Assembly: GCA_964416595.1 (NCBI GenBank)
Contig: CAYQES010000011.1
Coordinates: forward strand, 8,972-72,971
Source of the DNA: JAKFYM01 sp964416595
GTDB lineage: Bacteria > Bdellovibrionota > UBA1018 > CAIPTA01
Direction of reading: 5' to 3'
DNA length: 64,000 bases
Program-made: the position numbers and the translations under genes
Notes under the pieces: model-generated
The model's database searches: none
The model's input: only the letters and a program-made list of their open reading frames with translations
Told to the model about the DNA's origin: nothing
Part shown: piece by piece, positions 17,101 to 24,163 of the stretch
Layout: each line of letters starts with the position of its first letter
Numbering within the stretch: the stretch's first letter is position 1

Positions 17101-17208
17101 AATGGGCAATTGCCGTAAAGCAAATACTCCATACACCAACACAAAAGCTGCCGTCGCCACCACAAATAAGCGATGGGCAAGCGCTGCGCGAATGATTGCA
17201 TTCAGCAA
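14110..17208 (-). CDS. Heavy-metal RND efflux pump (CzcA/CusA family)
   Basis: The inner-membrane proton-driven RND transporter, 1032 residues and full length, of the heavy-metal efflux subfamily. TM1 is at residues ~12-32. The periplasmic porter domain begins QLPIDVFPNITKPTV. TM4 carries the acidic proton-relay/metal motif (GELVDDSIVDVENVFRRL). It has a second porter repeat and a final TM cluster (SRNGIMMISHYLHL). The start is a TTG at 17208 with GGAGG 5 nt upstream. Ion specificity cannot be read safely. No membrane-fusion (CzcB) gene is in the operon. Confidence 0.93.
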   Translation of the reverse strand: MLNAIIRAALAHRLFVVATAAFVLVYGVFALRQLPIDVFPNITKPTVTVMTESASMAPEEVETRVTYPIESQLSGLPGLERVRSQSGIGLSVIYLEFEWGSDIYRNRQLVQEKLNLVQERLPKDITPIMAPVGSLLGQIQQIAIFSENDISPMELRNIAEWILRPRLLTIPGVAQVISIGGGLKQYQILVSAEKLNHFQLSIEQIDKELAQISQNTTGGFLEKGGQEYLVRHIGVIETLDDIKQSLVGTHFGRPVLVGDIAEVKEAPRLKRGDGSFNGKPAVVVTIQKQPGADTVAITRQIEKAIAEITPSLPKGVVVNPNVFKQADFIEASIHGVQGKLQWGTVLVFVVLFLFLANLRMSLVTLTAIPVSFLVTAIVFYFFGLSVNTMTLGGLAIAIGELVDDSIVDVENVFRRLRENALSSHPKPKLEVIFSASSEVRNSIVLATLIIAMVFLPLFQLDGLEGRLFAPLGIAYLTALTASLIVSLTLTPVLCSYVSEKLGREEDTALVTRLKKLDRRILEWALPRPNFVLGGAIALFLFSIALLPWMGRDFLPKFNEGTAMIALIAPPGISLEESGKIGFEAEKLMMSVPEVKFVSRRTGRAELDEHAAGVNVSEIDIDFHPNGRPRELVLNEIRQKLKENFPSIGVNVGQPISHLIDHMLSGVSAAIAIKIFGPDLATLREQALALQEAIKDSQGLVDLKVESQGLIPQVKVHILRNEAAKYGLSAGEVTKLLEAAFNGEVVAQVLDETKIHDVFFRFDDSSRSSLDKMQKTLLKVMPNGQKVLLEQVADVYETTGPNEINRENGQRRIVVSANVSGRDLGSLMEEIQKKVAGKVQLPEGYYVTYGGQYESQQTATRNILWFGLISLVGIALLLYGHFHSKTIMTQIMVTIPLAFAGGIFLLFLTDKTITVASLIGFITLCGIASRNGIMMISHYLHLIEKEGATFCQATIIRGSQERLVPVMMTALVASLALLPLVFAKGQPGSEVLHPVAVVIVGGLLSSTLLDIIVTPTLFYRFGKNSCLTKKENP

Positions 17209-17253
17209 GGAAACCTCCAGTTAATAAATTATTTTAGGAAAAATAAGCCGCTT

Positions 17254-17673
17254 TTAAGCGCGTGGAGGTTGGAACGGGCCCTCTAGATAAGGGCTAGATC
17301 TTATAGAGGAAGAGTTCTCATTATAAACCAATGGACTAGGCAAAATTTTCTCTAAAATCGTTTCTTTAGGAAACAAAGAACTTAAGGAACAGCAGTTACT
17401 ATGAGTAGCGCAGTGGCAGCTATTTTTTTCTGTTTTTGTGTCCGACTTTTGGTCGTTGTCGTGACAGTGATGTTTGGTTTTTTGTGTACTAGAAGCACAA
17501 TGATCGTTGAACGTTGTGAAAGCGGGCNNNNNNNNNNNNNNNNNNNNNNNNNNNNNNNNNNNNNNNNNNNNNNNNNNNNNNNNNNNNNNNNNNNNNNNNN
17601 NNNNNNNNNNNNNNNNNNNNNNNNNNNGGGCTAAGAAAAAGCTGAGGAAAATTCCGAATGTTTTTTTAGCCAT
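17254..17673 (-). CDS. His/Cys-rich secreted protein, broken by assembly gap
   Basis: The N-terminal codons (MAKKTFGIFLSFFLA, a signal peptide) and the C-terminal codons (HHCHDNDQ, SCHCATHSNCC, tail EGPFQPPRA) lie on opposite sides of 100 Ns, so frame continuity is assumed, not shown. The His/Cys content and the position ahead of the RND pump suggest a periplasmic metal-binding protein like those upstream of czc operons. Minus-strand TTGACA (17704-17709) and TAGACT (17682-17687), 16 nt apart, look like a promoter that would give an almost leaderless mRNA. Confidence 0.5.
   Translation of the reverse strand: MAKKTFGIFLSFFLAXXXXXXXXXXXXXXXXXXXXXXXXXXXXXXXXXXPAFTTFNDHCASSTQKTKHHCHDNDQKSDTKTEKNSCHCATHSNCCSLSSLFPKETILEKILPSPLVYNENSSSIRSSPYLEGPFQPPRA
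17528..17627. other. Assembly gap, 100 Ns
   Basis: Exactly 100 Ns, the usual placeholder for a scaffold join of unknown length. It splits the first gene of the metal-efflux operon. Missing sequence, possibly including more genes, may lie here. Confidence 0.95.
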
Positions 17674-17723
17674 GGCCTTCGAGTCTAGTTTGTTCTTGTG
17701 CTTTGTCAAGCTAAGCCAAAGAT

Positions 17724-18221
17724 TTACTCTTTAGCTCTTACCGCCACTCGCGTTGTGCAGGTCATAGTATTTGCCTTATGAATAAAGTGGCTTTTATAAG
17801 CACATTCGGCGTGGCCCGCGTTGTAACAATTGTCTAACGCTACTTGCGTGGCTTGGCTTATGGCCTCTTGGCAATTGCCTTCAATGCTATTTTTATTTCC
17901 ACCGTGACCTTCGGCTATATAAACGAGATCCGGACGGCAGAGCGAATTTTTTCCCGATTTACCGCGAGACTCAACCTCACAGCGGCCAGCGGAGGAAGAA
18001 ATTTTTCGAGAAGCCGTGATCAAGCAATCACTATGGCCCTGGGTATAGCAATAATAGAGGTTAGCCAGTTCCGCCGCATTTTTGGCCATCTGGCAGTTTT
18101 GTTCTTCGGTGGCGCCATAATTGGTGATTCGGGCGGAAGATTGAAAAACAGTTTGGCATGGGGCCGTTTCCATGGCGGAGAAAGCGGGTTGGGTAAGTAG
18201 GGAAAGTAAAATTAGCATCAT
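17724..18221 (-). CDS. Secreted Cys-rich protein with duplicated motif
   Basis: 165 residues with a signal peptide (MMLILLSLLTQPAFSA). The mature protein holds two copies of the pattern NCQxA...A...CYxxGHxxC: NCQMAKNAAELANLYYCYTQ...SDC and NCQEAISQATQVALDNCYNA...AEC. The copies are linked by a basic Ser-rich stretch with two further Cys. This suggests two disulfide-stabilised helical hairpins from internal duplication. A GGAGA lies upstream of the ATG. I know no named family. Confidence 0.65.
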   Translation of the reverse strand: MMLILLSLLTQPAFSAMETAPCQTVFQSSARITNYGATEEQNCQMAKNAAELANLYYCYTQGHSDCLITASRKISSSAGRCEVESRGKSGKNSLCRPDLVYIAEGHGGNKNSIEGNCQEAISQATQVALDNCYNAGHAECAYKSHFIHKANTMTCTTRVAVRAKE

Positions 18222-18358
18222 AAAAAAAGATCTCCATTAATAGGCGCCCAACATACTTTGAAATATAGGGGATTTGTCAAAAGATTTTACGTAATAACGG
18301 GTAGGTGCTTTGCAAAAATGTGTAGAAGAGCTACCATTTTCAAGAGGAGGGATTCTCT

Positions 18359-18787
18359 GTGGCAAAATGGATAATTCTTAGTGTGGTGTTGGCTCTATGG
18401 GCTCAAACGGGGGAGGCGGCGAAAAAATCCCCTCGCAAATTTCAATCACTCGGACCCACGATTAATATTGCTGCTAAAGCTAAGCAGTATTTAGAGGGCG
18501 CACTCTCGGCGGATTTAAAAAACGCAAAGTGGACTCAACAGTGCGGAAAGCCGAAAGTAAAAGACGATCATTATAAATACATTTGTAAGTTCGAATTCAC
18601 CGCCGGTGATGTAGGTGGTGCGTACGCCGTGTTTCTCTCTAAGCGTGCTGAGCTGGTGGCTGTGATGCGGGGGCGTGGCAGAAAAGTGGGTGATCGTATG
18701 GATTACACTTTTGGTGTGCACGAGAGCTCTAGCATGAAGCCGTTTACAAAAAAGCCAGGCAAAGAAAGGGTGGCTTATGAAGAATAA
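18359..18787 (+). CDS. Small secreted basic protein
   Basis: 142 residues. The start is a GTG with GGAGG 8 nt upstream. The signal peptide (MAKWIILSVVLALWAQTGEA) is followed by a Lys-rich mature protein with two Cys (TQQCGKPK and YICKFEF), probably a disulfide, and Gly/Arg loops (MRGRGRKVGDR). No family recognised. It overlaps the next gene by 11 nt, so the two are probably translated together. Confidence 0.65.
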   Translation: MAKWIILSVVLALWAQTGEAAKKSPRKFQSLGPTINIAAKAKQYLEGALSADLKNAKWTQQCGKPKVKDDHYKYICKFEFTAGDVGGAYAVFLSKRAELVAVMRGRGRKVGDRMDYTFGVHESSSMKPFTKKPGKERVAYEE

Positions 18788-19307
18788 AATTTTATTGATC
18801 TGTGCATTTTTAGCATTGAGCTCATTGGCATTTGCAAAGACAGAGAGTGAATACCTCAACGACGCTTTCATGAACGAGTGTGATGATGGCAGCCGCCATA
18901 TTAATATCAATGGCGCCAAAAAAATTGCCAGAGAAGCATCTATGGGAAGAGTTGATTATGATGTGTTCGAAGATGTGTGGGACGATACCTGTAGCTTTCT
19001 GATTGCTAAGGAAGTGGCCACGATCGCGAAAAGCGATAGCAGCTTTTACGATTTATTCGATGATCTATTTGATAATGAGTGTGATGAGGGCTACAGCGTG
19101 ATCGATGCCTCGGATGCTTTGATTGTGGCTAAGGGCGTTAAGGCAGGAACAGCGGATAAGGGCATATTTCTAACCGCATGGAATAATACTTGTAATGCCT
19201 CTGGAGCTTGGGAAACAGCGCAAATCGCTGTGCAGAACTCTTCTGCTCCTTCTTCGGGCACTGAAGAAAATGAGGGCGATTACAGCTCTAGCGGTTCTGG
19301 TTCGTAG
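18777..19307 (+). CDS. Secreted acidic protein with tandem repeat domain
   Basis: 176 residues with a signal peptide (MKNKILLICAFLALSSLAFA). Two repeats of about 65 residues follow: first FMNECDDG...AKKIARE...DVFEDVWDDTC...AKEVATIA, then LFDNECDEG...ALIVAKG...IFLTAWNNTC...AWETAQIA. Each keeps a Cys near its start and a TC near its end, likely disulfide pairs. The tail is Ser/Gly/Glu-rich. It is strongly acidic, opposite in charge to its basic upstream partner, so the two might bind each other (inference). Confidence 0.65.
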   Translation: MKNKILLICAFLALSSLAFAKTESEYLNDAFMNECDDGSRHININGAKKIAREASMGRVDYDVFEDVWDDTCSFLIAKEVATIAKSDSSFYDLFDDLFDNECDEGYSVIDASDALIVAKGVKAGTADKGIFLTAWNNTCNASGAWETAQIAVQNSSAPSSGTEENEGDYSSSGSGS

Positions 19308-19321
19308 AATTTAAAAAAACT

Positions 19322-19822
19322 CTAGTTCTGACTTGGGCAAACAAAGCGGCCATCTTGAATAAGATGGCCGTATTTTTCTCTAAAAGCATTTTGCGTCACA
19401 ATCGCATCAAATTCTTCCGCATCCCCAAACTGACCAATATCTATTCCCCGGTATTTCACCTGGATGAAGTGCACTAATTCGTGAGCCAAGGAATCAAAGA
19501 TACTACGGCCATGTTTGTAAGAGGCACGGTTAGACATTAAGAAAATTTGCCCTAAGCGGGGCACGTACACATTTAAAAAAGCGTCAGGCCGAAAACCCCA
19601 CTGGGGCTCTACTGCGTCCTGAAATTCTTTCAGAGATGTTTCATGCTCGAGGCGCACAAGGGGTAGGGGGATATCCCGACGGGTAAGTTTATTGTCGTAA
19701 ATGGGCAGCAGAAGATCGAAAATGCATTCCTGCACGCCACGCACATCTTCACCCGGAGTAAAATCTTCAGCAAAAGTTGGTATAGAAAAAGAAACGAATA
19801 ATAGAAGCGCTAACACTTTCAT
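19322..19822 (-). CDS. Secreted putative zinc metallopeptidase (HELVH)
   Basis: 166 residues with a Sec signal (MKVLALLLFVSFSIPTFA). The mature protein contains LAHELVHFIQ, the HExxH zincin motif, followed about 20 residues later by AEEFDAIV, a possible third-ligand helix. Two Cys (QECIF and RFVCPS) may form a disulfide. AGGAG lies 6-7 nt upstream. Small size and context suggest a periplasmic or secreted protease or an inactive relative. Confidence 0.65.
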   Translation of the reverse strand: MKVLALLLFVSFSIPTFAEDFTPGEDVRGVQECIFDLLLPIYDNKLTRRDIPLPLVRLEHETSLKEFQDAVEPQWGFRPDAFLNVYVPRLGQIFLMSNRASYKHGRSIFDSLAHELVHFIQVKYRGIDIGQFGDAEEFDAIVTQNAFREKYGHLIQDGRFVCPSQN

Positions 19823-19852
19823 GGAAAATCTCCTGGATAAAAGTTCCCTAAA

Positions 19853-20602
19853 CTAAATAAAATGAATATTGCTGGTGGCTACGCCATTTTCCGCAGGCAC
19901 GTGAATGTCCACGGCCCGCAAGCGCTTCACGCTCAAAATATAAGGCGAGCCAGTTAAGGTGCAGTTCAATTTGGCCGTAAATTTTTCTTTAATGGAGAAA
20001 GCAGAGCCATCTTCGGTGAGCAATTCCCGGATCTGGTATTCAGGAATATAATCCATGGAAACATAGGAAGCTTCGCCGGATAGGATCTTTTGGGTGCATT
20101 CAATGAGCTTCCTCGTAACTAAAGAAGAGCGCTCATAAAGTTCATACCAAGGGTAGGCTGTAAGTTGCATCACAGAGTAGTTGCAAAGGGAGAAGCAGCT
20201 ATAGCTGCGATACACCTGCAAGTGATTTTGGTCCACGATTTCAATTACGTCGCCATCTTCAATTTCATTAAACACACTTTGATCGCATAAAAGCGAAAGA
20301 GTACGCATGGCGTATTTCAGCATGGCCACTTCGTTATTTACTCCTAGGCCCATTTGCATGGCGCCTTCGATGAATTGTAGCTGGCCTTGCACTGTGCGAA
20401 TCGCCATATCTTGGCTATTTTTATCTAATTGCAGAAATCTTTTTCGCACTTGCGAAGAGGGGGTGGGGAGTTTTTTGCCGAGAAAAAAACCCAGCAAAGT
20501 ATCTAAATTATTAATGTTTTTTGATAACTCATCGACCGCATCGAGGGCGGAAAAGTTTAGATTATTAACTTCTGGTTTTTCCTGTGTGGAGAAGTTGTCC
20601 AT
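19853..20602 (-). CDS. Hypothetical protein
   Basis: 249 residues, no signal peptide and no clear SD. The N-terminal half is helical and Leu/Asn-rich (LDAVDELSKNINNLDTLLG). The middle has several Cys and Tyr (YRSYSCFSLCNYSVMQL), and the C-terminal half is mixed alpha/beta ending with NIHFI. I recognise no family. It is flanked by a secreted zincin and an XRE regulator on the same strand. Confidence 0.55.
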   Translation of the reverse strand: MDNFSTQEKPEVNNLNFSALDAVDELSKNINNLDTLLGFFLGKKLPTPSSQVRKRFLQLDKNSQDMAIRTVQGQLQFIEGAMQMGLGVNNEVAMLKYAMRTLSLLCDQSVFNEIEDGDVIEIVDQNHLQVYRSYSCFSLCNYSVMQLTAYPWYELYERSSLVTRKLIECTQKILSGEASYVSMDYIPEYQIRELLTEDGSAFSIKEKFTAKLNCTLTGSPYILSVKRLRAVDIHVPAENGVATSNIHFI

Positions 20603-20714
20603 AATTATGGACGCACTCTATCCTTTTATATGCACCTAGTCAATGTGTGGGTGGAAAATTACCTTAACTACACATAAAAAGAATAAATACTAAATTTTTA
20701 TATATTTCGATTAT

Positions 20715-21011
20715 TTAGGACGCTTTAGACTTGGAAGTAAGCGCGGCTACCATAATTTCTCGTTCCGCATCCAAAATAATTTTCATCAGGGTGTCCACTT
20801 GCAGGTTATACATTTTTACCAGCACCTTTAACTTTTTTAGGGGTGGAACAGCAATGCCCCGCTCAAAATTGGAAATGAATTGTGCTGAAGAATATCCTAG
20901 AGCCAAGCTAACTTCTCTTTGAGTTAGGCCTGCTTTTACCCGCATTTCCTGCAGGTATTCACCTAGCTTGAGATAGCGGCGGGTTAGGACGTAGTGCTTT
21001 TTCTTTGCCAT
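20715..21011 (-). CDS. XRE/Cro-type DNA-binding protein
   Basis: 98 residues with a lambda-repressor-like HTH (EYLQEMRVKAGLTQREVSLAL, then SSAQFISNFERG). No ligand domain follows, only a short helical tail. The ATG at 21011 has GGGGA 6-7 nt upstream; the longer frame to 21089 has no SD. It is co-oriented with, and 139 nt downstream of, the desaturase/GNAT/diiron cluster, so it may regulate that cluster. Confidence 0.82.
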   Translation of the reverse strand: MAKKKHYVLTRRYLKLGEYLQEMRVKAGLTQREVSLALGYSSAQFISNFERGIAVPPLKKLKVLVKMYNLQVDTLMKIILDAEREIMVAALTSKSKAS

Positions 21012-21149
21012 ATATTTCCCCAGAACTTTAGCCATACAAAAGGATTGATCTATAATTTGCAGGTGCTTACTATCTTCTTCTCTCTGCAAAAAATCAATCC
21101 TTTTCCTGGCTTTTTTCCTGGGAAAAGCGGCGAAGGCAACAATATTTAC

Positions 21150-21794
21150 TTAGGCAACTTTACGGCTCTGGGCTTTGAAGTTCTGAATGTCCTCTACCAA
21201 ACGGCAATAGTTATCTGCGGTGCCAAGGATGGCTTCTTCTACTGCTGCTTTTTCGCTTTTGTTTAGGGATTCTAGGAAAGATTTATAGGCGTCGATATGT
21301 TCCACATCATCTTCTGTATGCAAGGTGAGGTAGTGGCTGGAGGCTTTACCAAAGGCTTTTTGAGCTGTTTTCAATACCATGGGACCACTTTTTAGGGATA
21401 AAAGTTCGAGCACTGCAATGTATCCAAAGATGGTCATGGGGGTGGTATGTTCAATCAAGAAATAGGTGTTACGGTAAAGAGATTTAGTGCTTGTTAGCTC
21501 TGGGAAATCTTCCATGGTCATGCCCAGGGCTTTAAGATCAGAGATGGCAATGCGCTCGTGCCGTTTTTCGGCCGTGGCGTGTTTTACTAATTGTACGTGA
21601 GTGTCGTCTTGGTCCACACCAAATCTAGCAGCGGCAGCGGCTAGTACGCGGGTGGAATGGGACACATAATAGGCGGTTTGCGCGAGCCAATTGCCATAGA
21701 TTTTAGGGTCTGACCAATCTAGGGTTTCAATTTTACTATGGATGGTGTCGGCTGCTGTTTCATTGATTTCCCAAAGACTTTTTTTATTGCTCAT
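21150..21794 (-). CDS. Haem-oxygenase-like diiron (HDO-like) protein
   Basis: 214 residues, all-helical, resembling the TENA/PqqC/haem-oxygenase-like fold, including iron-containing redox enzymes. Candidate ligands: EKRHER in the first half, FLIEHTTP in the middle, and HTEDDVEH near the C-terminus (His-x-Glu-x-Asp-x2-His). Relatives of this fold oxidise fatty acids or amino acids. AAGGAG lies 6 nt upstream. Third gene after the desaturase and acyltransferase (17-nt gap), so a lipid-linked substrate is plausible. Exact reaction unknown. Confidence 0.6.
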   Translation of the reverse strand: MSNKKSLWEINETAADTIHSKIETLDWSDPKIYGNWLAQTAYYVSHSTRVLAAAAARFGVDQDDTHVQLVKHATAEKRHERIAISDLKALGMTMEDFPELTSTKSLYRNTYFLIEHTTPMTIFGYIAVLELLSLKSGPMVLKTAQKAFGKASSHYLTLHTEDDVEHIDAYKSFLESLNKSEKAAVEEAILGTADNYCRLVEDIQNFKAQSRKVA

Positions 21795-21811
21795 AACTTT
21801 CTCCTTAAAAT

Positions 21812-22543
21812 TTAAGCGGCAGGTAAAGCTGTTACAGTATTGGCTGGATCCAGGAGTAACGGCCGTTTGGTTTGGTTAAAGGTTTCTGTGCGACTAGCCC
21901 ACAGTTTTTCTTCCCATTCGCAAATCAAGGGCGAGGGATGGTGGGTGATTTTAGCAGCTCGGCAGGCAATGAGATCGCAAAGCACGTTGTGGTTCATTAC
22001 TTTTTCCATAATGCAATCGCCACCATAGGCATAGGCTAGTTCATGCACACGGTGATCCCGGCGGGCTGGAGCAATAGCGGCATCGGCTCCATATTGGCGC
22101 ATCACTTTAAAAGCGAGGCTTGCAAGCACGGCGCCGAGGTGGAAACCCGTGTTATGTTTTCGCCAGTCGGGATGGATGGTCATATACTCCATCGACATCA
22201 CTCTTGATACTCCTAGATCCTGAAGCTTTTGGCTAAAAGCTGGTGGGTACATTTGCATATAACGGTGTTGAGTGGCGGCGATTGAGTTCAGAGAGAAAAA
22301 ACTATAGAGATGCACGGCCACTGGGCGGTCTTCTTCGAAGATGCTCGCGATAAAATCTTGGCGCACAAAATCATCTACAAGCACGGAAGAGTCACAATTG
22401 AGTTTTTTGAGAATATCGTCCCAAACGGAATACCAAAAGGAAAACACGCGATTGTGTTCCGTGGCGAATTGTTTTGGAATGTCTGCTGATTCCATTAAAT
22501 AATAGCGTAGGTTCTCAAGCGGTCTTACGTTCATTTCGGTCAT
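21812..22543 (-). CDS. GNAT-like (N-acyl) transferase
   Basis: 243 residues. The central stretch (VMSMEYMTIHPDWRKHN, then TGFHLGAVLASLAFK) matches a GNAT beta4-alpha3 core with an acyl-CoA/ACP pyrophosphate-binding loop (RKHNTGFHLG). It is followed by a strand with IAPARRD and a helix with HELAYAYGG. The larger-than-usual N-terminus with VDDFVRQDF and RPVAVHLYSF resembles LuxI/FeeM-type N-acyl transferases, but that is inference. GGAGG lies 4-5 nt before the ATG. Overlaps the desaturase by 29 nt. Confidence 0.55.
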   Translation of the reverse strand: MTEMNVRPLENLRYYLMESADIPKQFATEHNRVFSFWYSVWDDILKKLNCDSSVLVDDFVRQDFIASIFEEDRPVAVHLYSFFSLNSIAATQHRYMQMYPPAFSQKLQDLGVSRVMSMEYMTIHPDWRKHNTGFHLGAVLASLAFKVMRQYGADAAIAPARRDHRVHELAYAYGGDCIMEKVMNHNVLCDLIACRAAKITHHPSPLICEWEEKLWASRTETFNQTKRPLLLDPANTVTALPAA

Positions 22544-23471
22544 TGTTCCTCCATGAAGAATGAGTTAGGTCTCGGTACACAGGTTTTTCGGAAGGTAAAA
22601 AATACGATTTATTCTCGTGGGCCCACTCAGCATAGGCCTCATTTTTTAAAAGATTTTCACGCATATTCTTCAAGTTGTGCCAGGGCACATGGGGGAAGAG
22701 ATGATGAATGAGGTGTAGGGCGTTGTTGTGCGGACCGAAGAAAAAAGCTTCGATGGGGGAGGCAATAATATTACGGCTACCATTCAACTCATTTTCATTC
22801 GGTAAACCAAGATGTTCCACGATGCTGCGCACTTTCATTAAAAGCGGCAAGGCTGTGGCCCAGGGAACAAGCCAGTAGAAAAAAATCAAAGCAAGAGATT
22901 GAGTGGCCACAAATGGGGCCAACACAAGAGCAATGTAGAGCAGGCGTTTTTTCCAGGAGTATGGTTTGCCAATAAGTAAGGCAGCTCCTGCCATTTCTAA
23001 CGCGCCCATACCACCCAAATAAGGAGAGAAATCGCTCCAGAATTTACGTTTTGTTTTGGGAAAGTGCCATTGTACTTTGGCCATTTTTCTAGCCCAATCG
23101 GGATCCTTTTCCGTGTTAGTGAATTGGTGGTGCAGCCAGTGGTGTTGGCGATAGCGCTCAGTTTCGATGCCAAGAGGCCAACCTGTTAGCCAGTTACTGA
23201 TGCGGTCATTCCACTTTTTATTGGCAAACAGATGGCCATGGGCCCCTTCATGAAGCAGAACCAGTAAAGCGTGTTGACGGGAAGCAATCCAAATCACGCT
23301 AGCTACATATGCCGCTGGGTGTGCAATCCATTGGGCGAGAGTCGCGGCAGCAAAGATTTGACCCCAATCGGAAGCTAGGGCTAAGGCAGTTTTAAAGGTA
23401 GAAGGTAAACGCAGCGCCAGTGACTGCATTTTTGTTTCCGAATTACTCCAGGATTGTTTGCTATGTTCCAT
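22515..23471 (-). CDS. Membrane fatty-acid desaturase
   Basis: 318 residues with the three His boxes of the fatty acid desaturase/hydroxylase superfamily: HEGAHGH, HHWLHHQF and HLIHHLFPHV. Hydrophobic segments lie at about residues 35-65, 155-170 and 180-210. It differs from the delta-9 enzyme at 10275, so this is a second type acting on lipid or acyl chains. The start at 23471 is an ATG without SD; Met15 (23429) with a weak GGAAA is an alternative. First gene of a three-gene operon with a GNAT-like and an HDO-like protein. Confidence 0.85.
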   Translation of the reverse strand: MEHSKQSWSNSETKMQSLALRLPSTFKTALALASDWGQIFAAATLAQWIAHPAAYVASVIWIASRQHALLVLLHEGAHGHLFANKKWNDRISNWLTGWPLGIETERYRQHHWLHHQFTNTEKDPDWARKMAKVQWHFPKTKRKFWSDFSPYLGGMGALEMAGAALLIGKPYSWKKRLLYIALVLAPFVATQSLALIFFYWLVPWATALPLLMKVRSIVEHLGLPNENELNGSRNIIASPIEAFFFGPHNNALHLIHHLFPHVPWHNLKNMRENLLKNEAYAEWAHENKSYFLPSEKPVYRDLTHSSWRNNDRNERKTA

Positions 23472-23646
23472 ACAAAATATATGTGTTTATGTTTATTTTT
23501 AACTAATGAGGAATCGGTGAGTGAATGAGATAAGTTTAGTAGAATCTAATAACGCTAAGCATTATTGCCGTGGCTTTTTTGCGCTTGTGCCAGTTTCAAT
23601 AATTCGAATATTCAAAAGCTACTAAAATTGGTTATCCTGTTCTTAG

Positions 23647-24024
23647 ATGGTGGGGAAACAATTGAGAAAAAAACTTTTGGTGGCTGATGATGACGAAGCT
23701 ATCCAAATTTGTATGGAGGACATCTCTCGCCAAGAGGGATGGGATTTGGTCTTCGCTCGTGATGGCGAAGAGTGTTTACGACTCATACAAAAGGAAAAAC
23801 CCTCTGTTTTAGTACTGGATCAGCGCATGCCTAAGATGACAGGGGAAGAGGTCTTAGATAGGTTGCAGCGCGGCGGAAGTGATATGCCTGTGATCTTAAT
23901 TTCAGCGGAAAAAGATTTAAGCCGCCTTCAACGGTTTCCAGCCATTGTGAAGGTTTTAACGAAGCCTTTTGATCTAGATGATTTTATCTATCTCGTGAAC
24001 GAACAGTTGGAAAAGACTAGCTAA
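23647..24024 (+). CDS. Single-domain response regulator (CheY-like)
   Basis: 125 residues, receiver domain only. It shows the acidic pocket (LLVADDD), the phospho-Asp in VLVLDQRMPKMTG, the switch Ser in VILISAE and the Lys in VLTKPFD. With no output domain it probably works as a phosphorelay intermediate or protein-binding switch. It is followed 139 nt later by a degenerate NtrC-like gene, an HPt gene and a convergent kinase, so it may feed that relay. The start is weakly supported: ATG at 23647, TTG at 23662 as alternative. Confidence 0.88.
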   Translation: MVGKQLRKKLLVADDDEAIQICMEDISRQEGWDLVFARDGEECLRLIQKEKPSVLVLDQRMPKMTGEEVLDRLQRGGSDMPVILISAEKDLSRLQRFPAIVKVLTKPFDLDDFIYLVNEQLEKTS

Positions 24025-24036
24025 AACTGTCTGTGC

Positions 24037-24099
24037 CCAAAATGTCGCGGTCATCCATTTTGCCCCTCACTTTTTTGTCATTTTGGTGCGTTTTGCCCC
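24037..24099 (+). promoter_or_regulatory. Candidate enhancer: repeated CATTTTG(G) sites
   Basis: CCAAAATG (24037-24044) has its exact reverse complement CATTTTGG at 24079-24086 and a 7-base match CATTTTG at 24056-24062. Two copies of TTTTGCCCC follow the pattern (24058-24066 and 24091-24099), the second running into a GCCC/GGGC hairpin. They lie about 20-80 nt upstream of the sigma-54-like core, the right neighbourhood for an activator-binding site. Confidence 0.4.
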
Positions 24100-24118
24100 A
24101 AAAGGGCATAATTTTGCT

Positions 24119-24134
24119 TGGAACGTTATTTGCT
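24119..24134 (+). promoter_or_regulatory. Sigma-54-type (-24/-12) promoter
   Basis: TGGAACG-TTAT-TTGCT matches the consensus TGGCACG-N4-TTGCW with one mismatch in the -24 box. GG (24120-24121) and GC (24132-24133) are exactly 10 nt apart. The expected start site near 24145 leaves a short leader with AGGAGG before the ATG at 24164. Confidence 0.6.
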
Positions 24135-24163
24135 CCGACTCTTTTTATCCAGAAGGAGGGAAG

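Noticed and set aside
17401..17734. Plus-strand open frames across the N run
   Set aside because: They depend on the placeholder Ns and lie antisense to the metal-efflux leader gene.
24083..24163. Upstream extension of the degenerate NtrC gene
   Set aside because: It would translate across the sigma-54-like promoter; the ATG at 24164 has a strong SD.
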